From Sphingomicrobium aestuariivivum (GTDB lineage: Bacteria > Pseudomonadota > Alphaproteobacteria > Sphingomonadales > Sphingomonadaceae): a stretch of 64,000 nucleotides of DNA. The stretch lies in NCBI RefSeq assembly GCF_024721585.1, contig NZ_CP102629.1, positions 1,932,501 through 1,996,500 on the forward strand, written 5' to 3'. The position numbers and the translations under genes are program-made. Shown one piece after another: positions 46,425-54,808 of this stretch. The first letter of the stretch is position 1. Every line of letters starts with the position of its first letter. Below the pieces are notes generated by a model. It did no database searches. It saw nothing but the letters and a program-made list of their open reading frames with translations, and had not been told where the DNA came from.

Positions 46425-46694
46425 ATGAGCGAGAATGAAAAAACCCAGCTGCCCGACCGTCTGTCGATGGACCCCAAGAGCCCCTATTTCGACGGCGAAC
46501 TGCTCGCCAAGGGGATCGGGATCCGCTTCAACGGCCAGGAAAAGGTCAATGTCGAGGAATATTGCCTGTCGGAGGGCTGGATCCGCATCGCCGCGGGCAA
46601 GAGCCGCGACCGTCACGGTAACCCGATGACGATCAAGCTCAAGGGCAAGGTCGAACCCTATGTCGAGGGCGAGGACGAACAGCCCGAGGGCTGA
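46425..46694 (+). CDS. DUF3297 family protein
   Basis: An 89-residue cytosolic protein. PDRLSMDPKSPYFDGELLAKGIGIRFNG, VNVEEYCLSEGWIRIAAGK and GNPMTIKLKGKVEPY match the DUF3297 family, widespread in proteobacteria and without known function. It stands alone between divergent and convergent neighbours, 122 bases from the amidohydrolase start, so it has its own promoter. Confidence 0.88.
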   Translation: MSENEKTQLPDRLSMDPKSPYFDGELLAKGIGIRFNGQEKVNVEEYCLSEGWIRIAAGKSRDRHGNPMTIKLKGKVEPYVEGEDEQPEG

Positions 46695-46713
46695 TCGCCT
46701 CCTCCTTCCTGCC

Positions 46714-48312
46714 TCAGGCGGCGCGTAGCTGGATCACGAAGTCGCGCGTCGCCGATTGCAGCGTCTCGGCGCTGTCGGCGAGCCGCGCGGCGGCCTCGCG
46801 CACTTCTTCGGACAGTCGCGACGAATTCTGCGCTTCGCCCGCCAGCGCGGTGCAGAAGCGCGCCATCGAATCCACCGACAGCGCATTTTCCTCGGCGGTC
46901 TGCTGGATGACGTCGGAGACGGCGCGCTGTTGCTCGAGCTCGGCCTGGACCTCCGAGACATGGGCGAGCAGTCGGTCGACCGTCGAGGCGACCTCGCCAA
47001 AGGCATCATCGGCCCCGCGCGCGCCTTCGCCGATGGTGGCGATGAGGGTGGTGACCTCGTCGGTCGCCTTGCCCGCCTGGCCCGCGAGCCCCTTCACTTC
47101 GCCCGCGACGACGGCAAAGCCGCGTCCCGCCTCGCCCGCGCGCGCCGCCTCGATGGTGGCATTGAGCGCGAGCATGTTGGTCTTTTTCGCCACGCCGCGA
47201 ATGAGATCGATGAAATGCTCCACGTTGGCGGTGCGCGCGGTGAGCGTGCGCACGGTGCGCTCGCCCATGTCGGTCGACTGGCGGGCGTCTTCGGAGAGCG
47301 CCTGCTGCTCGCGGCTGGCATCGGCAATGTTGCTGACCGAGCGCGACAGGTCGACGACGCGCTGGGTGACCTGTTCGGCGCTCTCGGCGGCGAGGCGCGC
47401 CTGCGTCATGGCTTCATTGGCCTGGTCGCCGGTCGAGCGGGCGATGCCGTTCATGGCCTCGGCGGAGGCTTCGAGCTGGTTGGCGGCGGCGCCGACGGCG
47501 GCGGCGATACCCGAGATCGAGGCTTCGAACTGGTCGGCGAGGTCGTGGACCGCGTCGCGGCGCGCTTCCATCGCTTCGCGTTCGGCCTCGAGGCGCAATT
47601 CGCGCTCTTCCTCCACATCGCGCTCGGCATCGGCCTGCGCGGCGAGCGCGGCTTCGGCGGCAACGCGGGCAGCTTCGGCTTCGGCGGCGGCGGCGCGCTG
47701 CGCCTCGGCATCCTCGCTCTGGCGGTTCAAAAGGTTGCTCGCGGTGATGGAGACATTGGCGGTGATGCCGGCGAGGATGACCACCGCGACGGCATGGACG
47801 ATGACGCGCACGAGGCTCCAGCCCCCCATGAACACCCAGTCGGGCAGGAGATAGCCCAGGACGAGGTGGTGCAGGGCGACGAAGACGGCGCCGAGGACGA
47901 TCGGGCGCCAGTCGAACAGCAGGACCAGCGCGGCAAGCGCGGGGAAGAAATAAAGATGTCCCTCCATCTGCCACATCGAGCCCTGGTAGGTGTAGACCAG
48001 GAGCGCCGGCTGGATCGCGCACATCAGCGCGGCGGGCAGGTAGGTGGCGAAACGGTAGCTCCTGGCGTGGGCGGCGAGCGAGCAGGACAGGCTGAGGAGC
48101 GCGCTCACCCCGATGACGGGCAGCGGGTCGCGCGTCGGCGTCATGAGCGCGAGGACGAGCAGGCCGAGCGTGCAGCCCCAGCCGAAGCGCGCCACGCCGC
48201 GCAGCCCCGAGAGCCGGAAGGCGGCAAGCTCGGGGGTGGCGACGGCGCTGTCGCGAAGGAAGCGCGTGAAAGTGCCGAAACGGGACGAGCGGACATAGTG
48301 ATTCTCAACCAT
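46714..48312 (-). CDS. Methyl-accepting chemotaxis protein with a polytopic membrane domain
   Basis: A 532-residue chemoreceptor. The N-terminal 190 residues hold about six hydrophobic helices instead of the common two-helix periplasmic sensor. An Ala/Glu-rich coiled coil (about 195-255, [22 protein letters not shown]) leads to the cytoplasmic signalling domain, whose hairpin tip [35 protein letters not shown] is textbook. No HAMP domain is obvious. No che genes lie nearby. It would report membrane-linked signals to CheA. ATG 48312 is the natural start. Confidence 0.88.
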   Translation of the reverse strand: MVENHYVRSSRFGTFTRFLRDSAVATPELAAFRLSGLRGVARFGWGCTLGLLVLALMTPTRDPLPVIGVSALLSLSCSLAAHARSYRFATYLPAALMCAIQPALLVYTYQGSMWQMEGHLYFFPALAALVLLFDWRPIVLGAVFVALHHLVLGYLLPDWVFMGGWSLVRVIVHAVAVVILAGITANVSITASNLLNRQSEDAEAQRAAAAEAEAARVAAEAALAAQADAERDVEEERELRLEAEREAMEARRDAVHDLADQFEASISGIAAAVGAAANQLEASAEAMNGIARSTGDQANEAMTQARLAAESAEQVTQRVVDLSRSVSNIADASREQQALSEDARQSTDMGERTVRTLTARTANVEHFIDLIRGVAKKTNMLALNATIEAARAGEAGRGFAVVAGEVKGLAGQAGKATDEVTTLIATIGEGARGADDAFGEVASTVDRLLAHVSEVQAELEQQRAVSDVIQQTAEENALSVDSMARFCTALAGEAQNSSRLSEEVREAAARLADSAETLQSATRDFVIQLRAA

Positions 48313-48397
48313 GACACGGGATGTGCCGCGAACAGGGTTAAGACATCGTAAGCCGCGTTAGTCCTTGTTTCGAAACACTTTAATCCGCATCAATGCC

Positions 48398-48658
48398 CTA
48401 GGCTGCGGGGGCGGCGACGGGGGGCGTCACGGGTGCGGCCTTGTCGGGATAGACCTGCCGCTCGAGACGACGGCGACGCACATAGTCGAGGCCCTGCTTG
48501 GCGACCCAGCCCGCGCTCAGCGCCAGCCCGAGGGGGCCGAGGCCCTTGCGCGCGACGAAGGGAAGGGCGGCCGCGGCGATGGTGCCGAGCGTGCCCCCGC
48601 CGAGGGTCTTGGAAACCTGGCGACCGGCAAGCCCGGTGGCGACGTTGCGAAACAGCAT
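48398..48658 (-). CDS. Small protein divergent from the psp operon
   Basis: An 86-residue basic protein with one hydrophobic stretch (GGGTLGTIAAAALPFVARKGLGPLGLALSAGWVAKQGLDYV), a basic RRRRLERQ segment and a Pro/Ala tail. AAGGAG lies eight bases before ATG 48658. I do not recognise the family. Its place, head to head with the phage-shock operon and sharing its control region, suggests a role in envelope stress, but that is inference. Confidence 0.65.
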   Translation of the reverse strand: MLFRNVATGLAGRQVSKTLGGGTLGTIAAAALPFVARKGLGPLGLALSAGWVAKQGLDYVRRRRLERQVYPDKAAPVTPPVAAPAA

Positions 48659-48725
48659 GCGAAACTCCTTATAAGCGGTGCGATGTTGGCCAATGAACGC
48701 ACCAGCGGGGCCGCGAGGTCCGATT

Positions 48726-48766
48726 TGGGAAAGTGTCCCATTGGGTGGTGGCAAATCCCACCACCA
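48726..48766 (+). promoter_or_regulatory. Paired inverted repeats upstream of the sigma-54 promoter
   Basis: TGGGA/TCCCA (48726-48730 and 48736-48740, 5-base spacer) and GGGTGGTGG/CCACCACCC (48743-48751 and 48758-48766, 6-base spacer) are perfect inverted repeats. They lie 47-87 bases upstream of the -24 element, where a PspF-type enhancer-binding protein would bind. No pspF gene is in the window. Confidence 0.6.
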
Positions 48767-48812
48767 CCCGAAATGCCGCGAACAAATCCACGGAAATCCG
48801 CCAAAAACCAAA

Positions 48813-48829
48813 TTGGCACGGCTGATGCA
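48813..48829 (+). promoter_or_regulatory. Sigma-54 (-24/-12) promoter of the psp operon
   Basis: TTGGCACGGCTGATGCA has the invariant GG (48815-48816) and GC (48827-48828) with exactly ten bases between them, and TTGGCACG is the consensus -24 box. It lies about 60 bases before the first ORF of the operon. Confidence 0.85.
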
Positions 48830-48889
48830 TAGTATGGGTCAGCCGGTCCAACGCGATGGTCCGGCCGGAAAAAAGGGAGTTTGAAAATC

Positions 48890-49024
48890 ATGTTCGGAAA
48901 GAATGTCCAACGCCACCTTGCCGCAGCGGTCGCCTCGATCCTGATGAGTTCGATCGCCATCGGCGCCGCCGTCGCCCCGAGCGACCTGTCCGCCAGCCCC
49001 ATCGAGATGCCTGCCCATGCCTGA
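48890..49024 (+). CDS. 44-residue leader/membrane micro-protein of the psp operon
   Basis: ATG 48890 opens a 44-codon frame that ends at 49024, eight bases inside the pspA frame. GGGAG lies ten bases upstream. The product has a basic start (MFGKNVQRH) and a hydrophobic core (LAAAVASILMSSIAIGAAVAP), then SDLSASPIEMPAHA; it could be a single membrane helix or a signal peptide-like leader. As the first ORF after the sigma-54 promoter, overlapping pspA, it may couple translation or be a functional micro-protein. I do not recognise a family. Confidence 0.6.
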   Translation: MFGKNVQRHLAAAVASILMSSIAIGAAVAPSDLSASPIEMPAHA

Positions 49025-49832
49025 CCTGACCCCGATCCATGCCCAGCCTAAAAAGCGCGTGCGCAACCTCGAGCCGCTGGGGCGGACCGAGAGCGCGGGT
49101 GCCGGAGAAGGCGCCGGCCTGCCTCCGCTGAAGGCGATGCTGTCGGGACCTATCTTTACCCGGGCCCGCGACATCATCGCGGCCAATGTGAACGAACTGA
49201 TCGAGAAGAGCGCCGACCCCGCCAAGATGATCCGCATGATCATCATGGAAATGGAGGACGTGCTCGCCGAGACCCGCGCCACCGCGGCCCGCGCCATCGC
49301 GGACCTCAAGGAAATGCGCGCTGCCCACGGCCGCCTCGAGCAGCTTGCCCATGACTGGCAGGACCGCGCCGAACTGGCGCTCTCGAAGGACCGCGAGGAT
49401 CTCGCCAAGCAGGCGCTGATCGAACGCGGCAAGGTAACCGAAATGCTCGGCAGCCTTGCCAGCGAGATGAACGGTATCGAGGATGTGCTGAAGGGCTATG
49501 AAGCCGACATCCAGCGCCTCCAGGCCAAGTTGAACGAGGCCCGTGCGCGCCAGGCGTCGATCGCCAGCCGCATCGAGAGCGCGATGAGCCGTGCCCGTGC
49601 CCGCGAACTGCTCTATGGTGAGCGGACCGAGGAAGCCTTCGCCCGCTTCGACCAGCTCGAGCGCCGCGCCGACCTTGCCGAGGGGCATGCCGACGCGATG
49701 GGGATGGGGGCCAAGAGCCTCGAAGAGGAATTCGCCGAACTGAAGGCGGAAGAGCGCGCGCTGGAAGCGCTCGAAGAGATGAAGAAAGCCCGCGCGATGA
49801 GAGAGGCGGGCGACAAAGGGGAAGTGAAATGA
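49017..49832 (+). CDS. pspA: Phage shock protein A (PspA/IM30 family)
   Basis: A 271-residue coiled-coil protein. From about residue 46 it follows PspA: IFTRARDIIAANVNELIEKSADPAKMIRMIIMEMEDVL, then long heptad helices to the end. PspA protects and repairs the inner membrane and holds PspF inactive. The first 40 residues (rich in Pro, Gly and Arg) are not part of typical PspA. They may be a true extension, since the third codon positions are as GC-rich as elsewhere, or translation may begin at ATG 49137, which gives a 231-residue, normal-sized PspA. The stop overlaps pspC (ATGA). Confidence 0.9.
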   Translation: MPDLTPIHAQPKKRVRNLEPLGRTESAGAGEGAGLPPLKAMLSGPIFTRARDIIAANVNELIEKSADPAKMIRMIIMEMEDVLAETRATAARAIADLKEMRAAHGRLEQLAHDWQDRAELALSKDREDLAKQALIERGKVTEMLGSLASEMNGIEDVLKGYEADIQRLQAKLNEARARQASIASRIESAMSRARARELLYGERTEEAFARFDQLERRADLAEGHADAMGMGAKSLEEEFAELKAEERALEALEEMKKARAMREAGDKGEVK

Positions 49833-50284
49833 GCAAGCAGTATCGCTACAGCCTGGCGAGCGAAGACAAGAAAGTGGCAGGCGTCTGCGCTGCCGGCGGT
49901 CGCCGCTTCGGGATCGACCCCACCTTCCTGCGCATCGCCTTCCTCTTCGTCTTCCTGTTCGTCGAATGGGAGTTGGCGGTCGGCGGCTACATCGCGGCCG
50001 GTCTCGCGCTCACCTTCATGCGGGCCAAGGAACTCGGCCACGGCGGCAGCCATGAACGGCTGCCCCGCGAAAAGAAGGCGCCGCGTGGCTCGATCCACGA
50101 TGTGCGCACCAAGCTCGATGCCCGCGACCGCCGCATGATGGCGATCGATCATCACCTCAACAGCCACGACAGCGACGAGCTTGCTCGCGAGATCGAGCAG
50201 CTGCGCGCCAAGGTCGAGGCCAAGAAGGCCGCCGCCAAGTCCGATGACGCCGGCGCCGCCGCAGAGAAGGGAGAAGCCCAGTGA
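49829..50284 (+). CDS. pspC: PspC-domain membrane protein
   Basis: A 151-residue protein. The PspC domain fills the first 70 residues: YRYSLASEDKKVAGVCAAGGRRFGIDPTFLRIAFLFVFLF followed by a second hydrophobic stretch (LAVGGYIAAGLALTFM). A charged, helical C-terminal part (about 95-151, with EIEQLRAKVEAKKAAA) could contact PspA. It is an inner-membrane sensor of the phage-shock response. It overlaps pspA and the next gene by four bases each. Confidence 0.88.
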   Translation: MSKQYRYSLASEDKKVAGVCAAGGRRFGIDPTFLRIAFLFVFLFVEWELAVGGYIAAGLALTFMRAKELGHGGSHERLPREKKAPRGSIHDVRTKLDARDRRMMAIDHHLNSHDSDELAREIEQLRAKVEAKKAAAKSDDAGAAAEKGEAQ

Positions 50285-50511
50285 CCGACCCCATCAGCAT
50301 CGCGCTCATCGGCCTGTCCGTGCTGGCCGTTGCTGCCCTCGCCGCTTTCGCAGGGCTCCGCGCCTTCACCGGCTGGCTCGACCTGAAGCGCGCCGAACTC
50401 GACGGCCAGATGGATGCCGACCTTGCCCCGGCGGGCGGCATGATCGAGATCGCCGACCTTCGCGAACGGGTCCGCAAGCTCGAGGCCATCGCCGCAGGGA
50501 TCGACCCCTAG
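50281..50511 (+). CDS. PspB-like small membrane protein
   Basis: A 76-residue protein with an N-terminal membrane helix (ISIALIGLSVLAVAALAAFAGLRA) and a charged end, IADLRERVRKLEAIAAGIDP, which resembles the RMRERIQALE end of PspB. Start GTG 50281 overlaps the pspC stop (GTGA). The order pspA-pspC-pspB differs from E. coli pspA-pspB-pspC, so the identity rests on topology, the C-terminal pattern and context. A strong terminator follows. Confidence 0.65.
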   Translation: MTDPISIALIGLSVLAVAALAAFAGLRAFTGWLDLKRAELDGQMDADLAPAGGMIEIADLRERVRKLEAIAAGIDP

Positions 50512-50542
50512 GGCAGCGACGCCGGGATTTTCGAACTTCTCC

Positions 50543-50573
50543 AAGGGCCTTGCAGCGATGCAGGGCCCTTTTT
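50543..50573 (+). terminator. Rho-independent terminator of the psp operon
   Basis: GGGCCTTGCA (50545-50554) pairs with TGCAGGGCCC (50559-50568), with one wobble, around a GCGA tetraloop, followed by TTTTT. Confidence 0.9.
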
Positions 50574-50686
50574 CCATTCATCGCGTCCAGCAGGGCGTTG
50601 GTCGAAGGACTGTCTTGTAAGGATATACTGTCACCTCTATCCCTCCGGTACCGACGTTATTCATCGACACCTCGATAAAGGGTCCC

Positions 50687-52768
50687 ATGCTCGAAATCCT
50701 GCTTGCCTCGACCGCGCTCCAGAGCGCGCCTGTCACCCAGAACGACACCGCGCCCGAGGAAGAGCGCATCGTCATCACCGGTCATATCATCGAGGGGCTC
50801 GACCTGCTCGCCGGTGCATCGGTCGTCGAGGGCGAGGAAATCACCCGCACCATCGAGACGCAGGTCGGTGACATGCTGACCAGCCTTCCCGGTGTCAGCG
50901 CGACCAGCTTTACCCCCGGTGCCTCGCGCCCGATCCTGCGCGGCTTCTCGGGCGAGCGCGTGCGCGTCCTCAACGACGGCATCGGCTCGATCGACGTCGC
51001 CAACACCTCCGCCGACCATGCGGTCACCATCGACCCGCTCACCGCCGAGCGGATCGAGGTGCTGCGTGGGCCTGCCGTGCTGATCTTCGGCGGGCAGGCG
51101 ATCGGCGGCGCGGTCAATGTCATCGACCGCCGCATCCCGCGCACCGACACCAACGAGCCCTTCCACTTCGACGGCCTCGCGCAATATCGCACTGCCGATG
51201 ACGGCACCGCGCTCGGCGGCGCGGTCGACGTCGAGGTGGTCGAGGACCTCTATGTCCACCTCGACGGCAACTGGAGCCGCGGCGAGGATGTCGAGGTCGG
51301 CGGCTATGTCCTGTCCGACGAGCTGCGCGCCGAAGCACTCGAGGAGGCTGCCGAGGAATTCGAGGAAGGCAATCTCGAGGAAGCGGCGGAATTCGCCGAG
51401 CTCGCCGAACTGCGCGATGTCCTGCCCAACAGCGCGTTCGAACAATGGTCGGCCGCCGCCGGTATCGGCTATGTCGGCGAGGATATCGAGATCGGCGCCT
51501 CCTACAGCATCTTCGACACCGACTATGGCGTCCCCACGCGTCCCGGTGCCCACCATGCCCATGAGGGCGAGGAAGGCGCCGAGGAAGAGGAAGAAGGCGA
51601 GGAAATGGTGTCGATCGGGATGCGCCAGGAGCGTTTCGACGCGCGTGCCCGCTTCTACGTGCAGGGCTTCTTCGAGAGCGCGACGCTGCGCTTTGCGACC
51701 GCCGATTACACTCACACCGAATTCGAGGGCGACGAGGTCGGAACCGTGTTCGACAGCTCGGGCTTCGAGGGTCGCCTCGAGATGAAGCAGGCCGACCGCG
51801 ACGGCCTGCATGGCGCCTTCGGCATCCAATATTATGAACGTGAATTCGACGCTGTCGGTGCCGAGGCCTTCCTGCGCGACAACGAGACCGCCACCTTTAG
51901 CGTGTTCGGTATCGAGGAATATCAGCCGGGCGCGCTCGGCATCGAGGGCGCGGCGCGCTTCGACTTCACCAGCCAGGAAAGCGATTTCCTCGGCATCGAG
52001 CGCGACTATTCGACCTTCTCGGGCGCGATCGGCGCCAATTACGAGGTGGCGAGCGACATGACGCTCGGTGCCAACCTGTCCTATACCGAACGCGCTCCGA
52101 GCGCCGAGGAGCTCTTCTCCGAAGGCCCCCATATCGCGACGCAGGCCTTCGAGGTCGGCGATCCCGATCTTGAGGTCGAAAGCAGCGTCGGCGGCGAACT
52201 GTTTGCCCGCTACGAGGGTGAAAATGTCGCTGCACGCGCGACGCTCTGGGCCAACTGGTTCGACGATTTCATCTACCAGCAGGACACGGGGCTCGAGGAA
52301 GACGAGCTGCCGCTGTTCCTCTACCAGCAGCAGGGCGCCGATTTCTGGGGTATCGAGCTCGAGGCCAGCGCGCCCTTGTGGCGTGACGGCCTGTGGAGCG
52401 TGGAGGGCGATGTCGTCGCCGACTATATCCGTGCCACGCTCGAGGATGGCTCGCCTGTGCCGCGTATCCCGCCCTTCCGCATCGGGACGGGCCTGACGCT
52501 CAGCCGCGACACGCTGTCGCTGCGCGGGGAGGTCGAATATGTCGGCGAGCAGGACCGCACCGCGGCCTTCGAGACCGCGACCGACGATTTCACGATGGTC
52601 AACGCCTCGCTCAGCTGGAAGCCGCTCGGCAAGGACAATGAGACCACGCTGATCCTGCAGGCCAACAACATCTTCGACGTGACCGCGCGGCGCCATGCCA
52701 GCTTCACCAAGGATTTCGTGCCGCTCGCTGGCCGCGATATCCGCCTGACGGCGCGCTTCAGCCTGTAG
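50687..52768 (+). CDS. TonB-dependent receptor, ZnuD-like
   Basis: A 693-residue outer-membrane receptor. A short leader (MLEILLASTALQSAP) precedes a TonB-box-like ERIVITG (about 26-32), the plug (TQVGDMLTSLPGVSATSFTPGASRPILRGFSGERVRVLNDGI, RIEVLRGPAVLIFGGQAIGGAVNV) and a barrel ending in RLTARFSL. Two loops are strongly acidic: near residues 210-245 (EALEEAAEEFEEG) and near 285-305 (GAHHAHEGEEGAEEEEE), the latter with His. His/Asp/Glu-rich loops are the mark of zinc receptors such as ZnuD, so metal uptake is likely. No Zur box is certain upstream. Confidence 0.8.
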   Translation: MLEILLASTALQSAPVTQNDTAPEEERIVITGHIIEGLDLLAGASVVEGEEITRTIETQVGDMLTSLPGVSATSFTPGASRPILRGFSGERVRVLNDGIGSIDVANTSADHAVTIDPLTAERIEVLRGPAVLIFGGQAIGGAVNVIDRRIPRTDTNEPFHFDGLAQYRTADDGTALGGAVDVEVVEDLYVHLDGNWSRGEDVEVGGYVLSDELRAEALEEAAEEFEEGNLEEAAEFAELAELRDVLPNSAFEQWSAAAGIGYVGEDIEIGASYSIFDTDYGVPTRPGAHHAHEGEEGAEEEEEGEEMVSIGMRQERFDARARFYVQGFFESATLRFATADYTHTEFEGDEVGTVFDSSGFEGRLEMKQADRDGLHGAFGIQYYEREFDAVGAEAFLRDNETATFSVFGIEEYQPGALGIEGAARFDFTSQESDFLGIERDYSTFSGAIGANYEVASDMTLGANLSYTERAPSAEELFSEGPHIATQAFEVGDPDLEVESSVGGELFARYEGENVAARATLWANWFDDFIYQQDTGLEEDELPLFLYQQQGADFWGIELEASAPLWRDGLWSVEGDVVADYIRATLEDGSPVPRIPPFRIGTGLTLSRDTLSLRGEVEYVGEQDRTAAFETATDDFTMVNASLSWKPLGKDNETTLILQANNIFDVTARRHASFTKDFVPLAGRDIRLTARFSL

Positions 52769-52836
52769 TGGCATTTGCCGCGGACCTGCGCTTATCCTCC
52801 GGACGTGAGGCCTTGAGTCGCAGTTAGGGGACGGGC

Positions 52837-53850
52837 GTGCAGGACACGGGGGCAGGAGTTGCCGGCAAGGGCGTGACGGGTCGGTGGCGCGTCGGCCCCG
52901 ACCTTCCCTTCGTGCCGGCGCTCGTCGCGATGGTGCTGGTGACGCTGGGGCCGGGCCTGCTGGCGGTGCGGGAGGCCGGGCTGAGGGGTATGCCCGACCC
53001 TCATGTGTTCGGCAGCTTCATCTTCTTCCTGCAGATTTTCGTCATCATTCTCGGGGCGATGGCGCTGGCGCAGCTTGTCGTGTTGATGAGGGCGAGGGAG
53101 GCCTCGCCCATCGATGCGCTGCGTCGACGCTTCGGGCGGGCCGAGCTGGCCTCGCTCGTGGCGTGGATGCTCCTGTTGTGCCTCAATCTCGCGCTGTTCG
53201 GCGTGGTCAAGCCGGTGCTCGGACAGGTCGTGCCCTTCGACATGGATGTCGCCTTCGCGCAGGCCGATGCGGCGATTTTCGGCACCGATCCGTGGCGCCT
53301 GTTCACCGTCTTCAACCATCCCGGAATGCCTTTGCTCTACCATCAGGGCTGGTTCGCGGTGCTGTTCGCCACGCTGATCGCGCTTGCGTTGCAGGGCAGG
53401 CACCGGGCGCTGCTCGCCTATGCGCTGATCTGGACGCTGGTCGCGCCGCTGGTTCATCTCCTGTGGCCCGCGGCGGGGCCCCTGTTCTGGGACGAACTCG
53501 GCCTTGGCCAACGCTTCGCAGCCATCCCGATGACGGCCGAGACTGCCATGACGGAAGCCTATCTCTGGCAGGGATTTGTCGATGGCGAGTTCAATACGGC
53601 GGGGGGCATCAGCGCGATGCCATCGGTCCATATCGCGACCAGTTTCTGGCTCGTGATGGTGGCCTGGGAGAGCCCCCGCTGGCGACTGCCCGCGATCGCC
53701 TTCTTCCTCTACATGTGGGGAGCGAGCGTGGCGATCGGTTGGCACTATTGGGTGGACGGGCTGGCCGGCGTGGGCGTCGCACTGATCGCCTATGCGCTTG
53801 CCGAGGGGCTCGCGCGGCTCGTCAACGGAGCGGGGCGTTCGGCGGGATGA
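52837..53850 (+). CDS. PAP2-family membrane phosphotransferase/phosphatase
   Basis: A 337-residue protein with about eight membrane helices. The C-terminal half carries the PAP2 signature: GGISAMPSVHIATSFW (first active-site His) and GWHYWVDGLAG (second His and Asp), in the arrangement of the inositolphosphotransferase/Aur1-like group (PAP2_3). It would act on a lipid phosphate at the periplasmic face of the membrane. Sphingomonads make sphingolipids, so a head-group transferase role is conceivable but unproven. The start is GTG 52837 with AGGGGA upstream. Confidence 0.8.
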   Translation: MQDTGAGVAGKGVTGRWRVGPDLPFVPALVAMVLVTLGPGLLAVREAGLRGMPDPHVFGSFIFFLQIFVIILGAMALAQLVVLMRAREASPIDALRRRFGRAELASLVAWMLLLCLNLALFGVVKPVLGQVVPFDMDVAFAQADAAIFGTDPWRLFTVFNHPGMPLLYHQGWFAVLFATLIALALQGRHRALLAYALIWTLVAPLVHLLWPAAGPLFWDELGLGQRFAAIPMTAETAMTEAYLWQGFVDGEFNTAGGISAMPSVHIATSFWLVMVAWESPRWRLPAIAFFLYMWGASVAIGWHYWVDGLAGVGVALIAYALAEGLARLVNGAGRSAG

Positions 53851-53856
53851 GGGCGG

Positions 53857-53929
53857 TGCCGGTTGCAGGAGTCGAACCCGCGACCTTCGGTTTACAAAAC
53901 CGCTGCTCTACCAGCTGAGCTAAACCGGC
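53857..53929 (-). tRNA. tRNA-Thr (anticodon UGU)
   Basis: Read on the minus strand: acceptor arm GCCGGTT (from 53929) pairs fully with AACCGGC (ending 53858); the D arm has AGCTCAGCTGGTAGAGC; the anticodon loop TTTGTAA carries TGT; the T arm GCGGGTTCGACTCCTGC has the GTTCGA loop. The discriminator is A at 53857. CCA is not encoded (CCG follows), so it is added after transcription. It sits just behind the PAP2 gene; no integrase or direct repeat marks it as an attachment site. Confidence 0.95.
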
Positions 53930-53950
53930 GACCGCGAAGCGGCCTTAAGC

Positions 53951-54808
53951 TCAAAAGACGCCGAAGGTCCAGCCCTCGGTGCGTGCGATCTCGGGGGTGA
54001 GGGCTTCGGGCGCGAAGGGTTCGGCTTCGGTTGCCAGCACGTGCATCATGCCCGCCGCCGTGACGAGCGCGTCGCTCTCATGGTCGCTCGGATCGCGGCC
54101 GAGCCTTGCGGGCGGACTGCCGAGCGCCTTCAAAGCGGCGTCGAGCATGTCGGCGTCGCGCACCTTGGTACCGCGCCCGCCAGCACGCTGGAGATAGAGG
54201 CGGCCGTAGATCTCGACCACCGCGCTGCCCTTTGCGGGCAGGGGGTCGAAGGGCCAGACAGGCAGCTGGCCGTCGAGCCGGTGGAGAAGCCGCATGCCGG
54301 CGAAGCTGGCCTTGGCGACCTGCGCCGCGCCGATCGCGTCATAGACCGTCGCCGCCTTGCCGCCACCCTGCGCATTGAGGCGCTTCTCGGTCTCGCGGAA
54401 CCACATGTAGGCGGCCTTCTCGCCATCCTCCTTGCCGAAATAGAAATGACGGCGATGCTTTTCCTCGAGGAAGGAGGCGGCGCCAAGGTCGGCGTCCTCG
54501 ACCAGCCGGTCGACATAGGCCCAGAAGGCCTTCGCGCCTGCCGGGACATTCTCGCCCGGCAGGTAACTGCCGCGCTCGACGAGCGGCGGGGCGAAGGAGA
54601 AATCGAAGCCGAACAGGGTGGGCGCACGGCACGCCTCTCGCCGCAGCCAGTCGAGCACCTCGCTGCGCGACCAGACGTGGCGGGGCCGGACGAGGGCGGG
54701 GGCGTGGCCGCGCTCCATGCGCGCGACCGCGATCCCCTTGTGCCGACTTCCCTTGGCGCCCGACCAGTCGATCGCGACCGTCTGGTCGAAGCGCTTGCGC
54801 GCGCTCAC
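53951..54808 (-). CDS. RNase H-fold protein of unknown function (DUF429-like)
   Basis: A 285-residue cytosolic protein. The opening QTVAIDWSGAKGSRHKGIAVA is an acidic beta-hairpin typical of RNase H-like/DUF429 proteins. Further acidic points are FGFDFSFAPP (about 66-75) and DPSDHESDALVTAAGM (about 240-255), consistent with a metal-binding Asp/Glu cluster of that fold. The function is unknown; nuclease activity is possible from the fold only. It overlaps the preceding channel-like gene by four bases. Confidence 0.65.
   Translation of the reverse strand: MSARKRFDQTVAIDWSGAKGSRHKGIAVARMERGHAPALVRPRHVWSRSEVLDWLRREACRAPTLFGFDFSFAPPLVERGSYLPGENVPAGAKAFWAYVDRLVEDADLGAASFLEEKHRRHFYFGKEDGEKAAYMWFRETEKRLNAQGGGKAATVYDAIGAAQVAKASFAGMRLLHRLDGQLPVWPFDPLPAKGSAVVEIYGRLYLQRAGGRGTKVRDADMLDAALKALGSPPARLGRDPSDHESDALVTAAGMMHVLATEAEPFAPEALTPEIARTEGWTFGVF

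Noticed and set aside
48659-48720. A second sigma-54 promoter facing the divergent 86-residue gene
   Set aside because: On the minus strand a TTGGCC...GC pair exists, but the spacing between GG and GC is eight bases rather than ten.
50574-50686. Possible Zur box or promoter (GTAAGGATATAC region) before the ZnuD-like gene
   Set aside because: The stretch is AT-rich and weakly palindromic, but I cannot match it to a Zur consensus with confidence, nor place a -35 box at proper spacing.
53857-53950. tRNA-Thr as an attachment site of an integrated element
   Set aside because: No integrase, no direct repeat of the tRNA end and no change in gene content nearby; the flanking genes look like ordinary chromosome.
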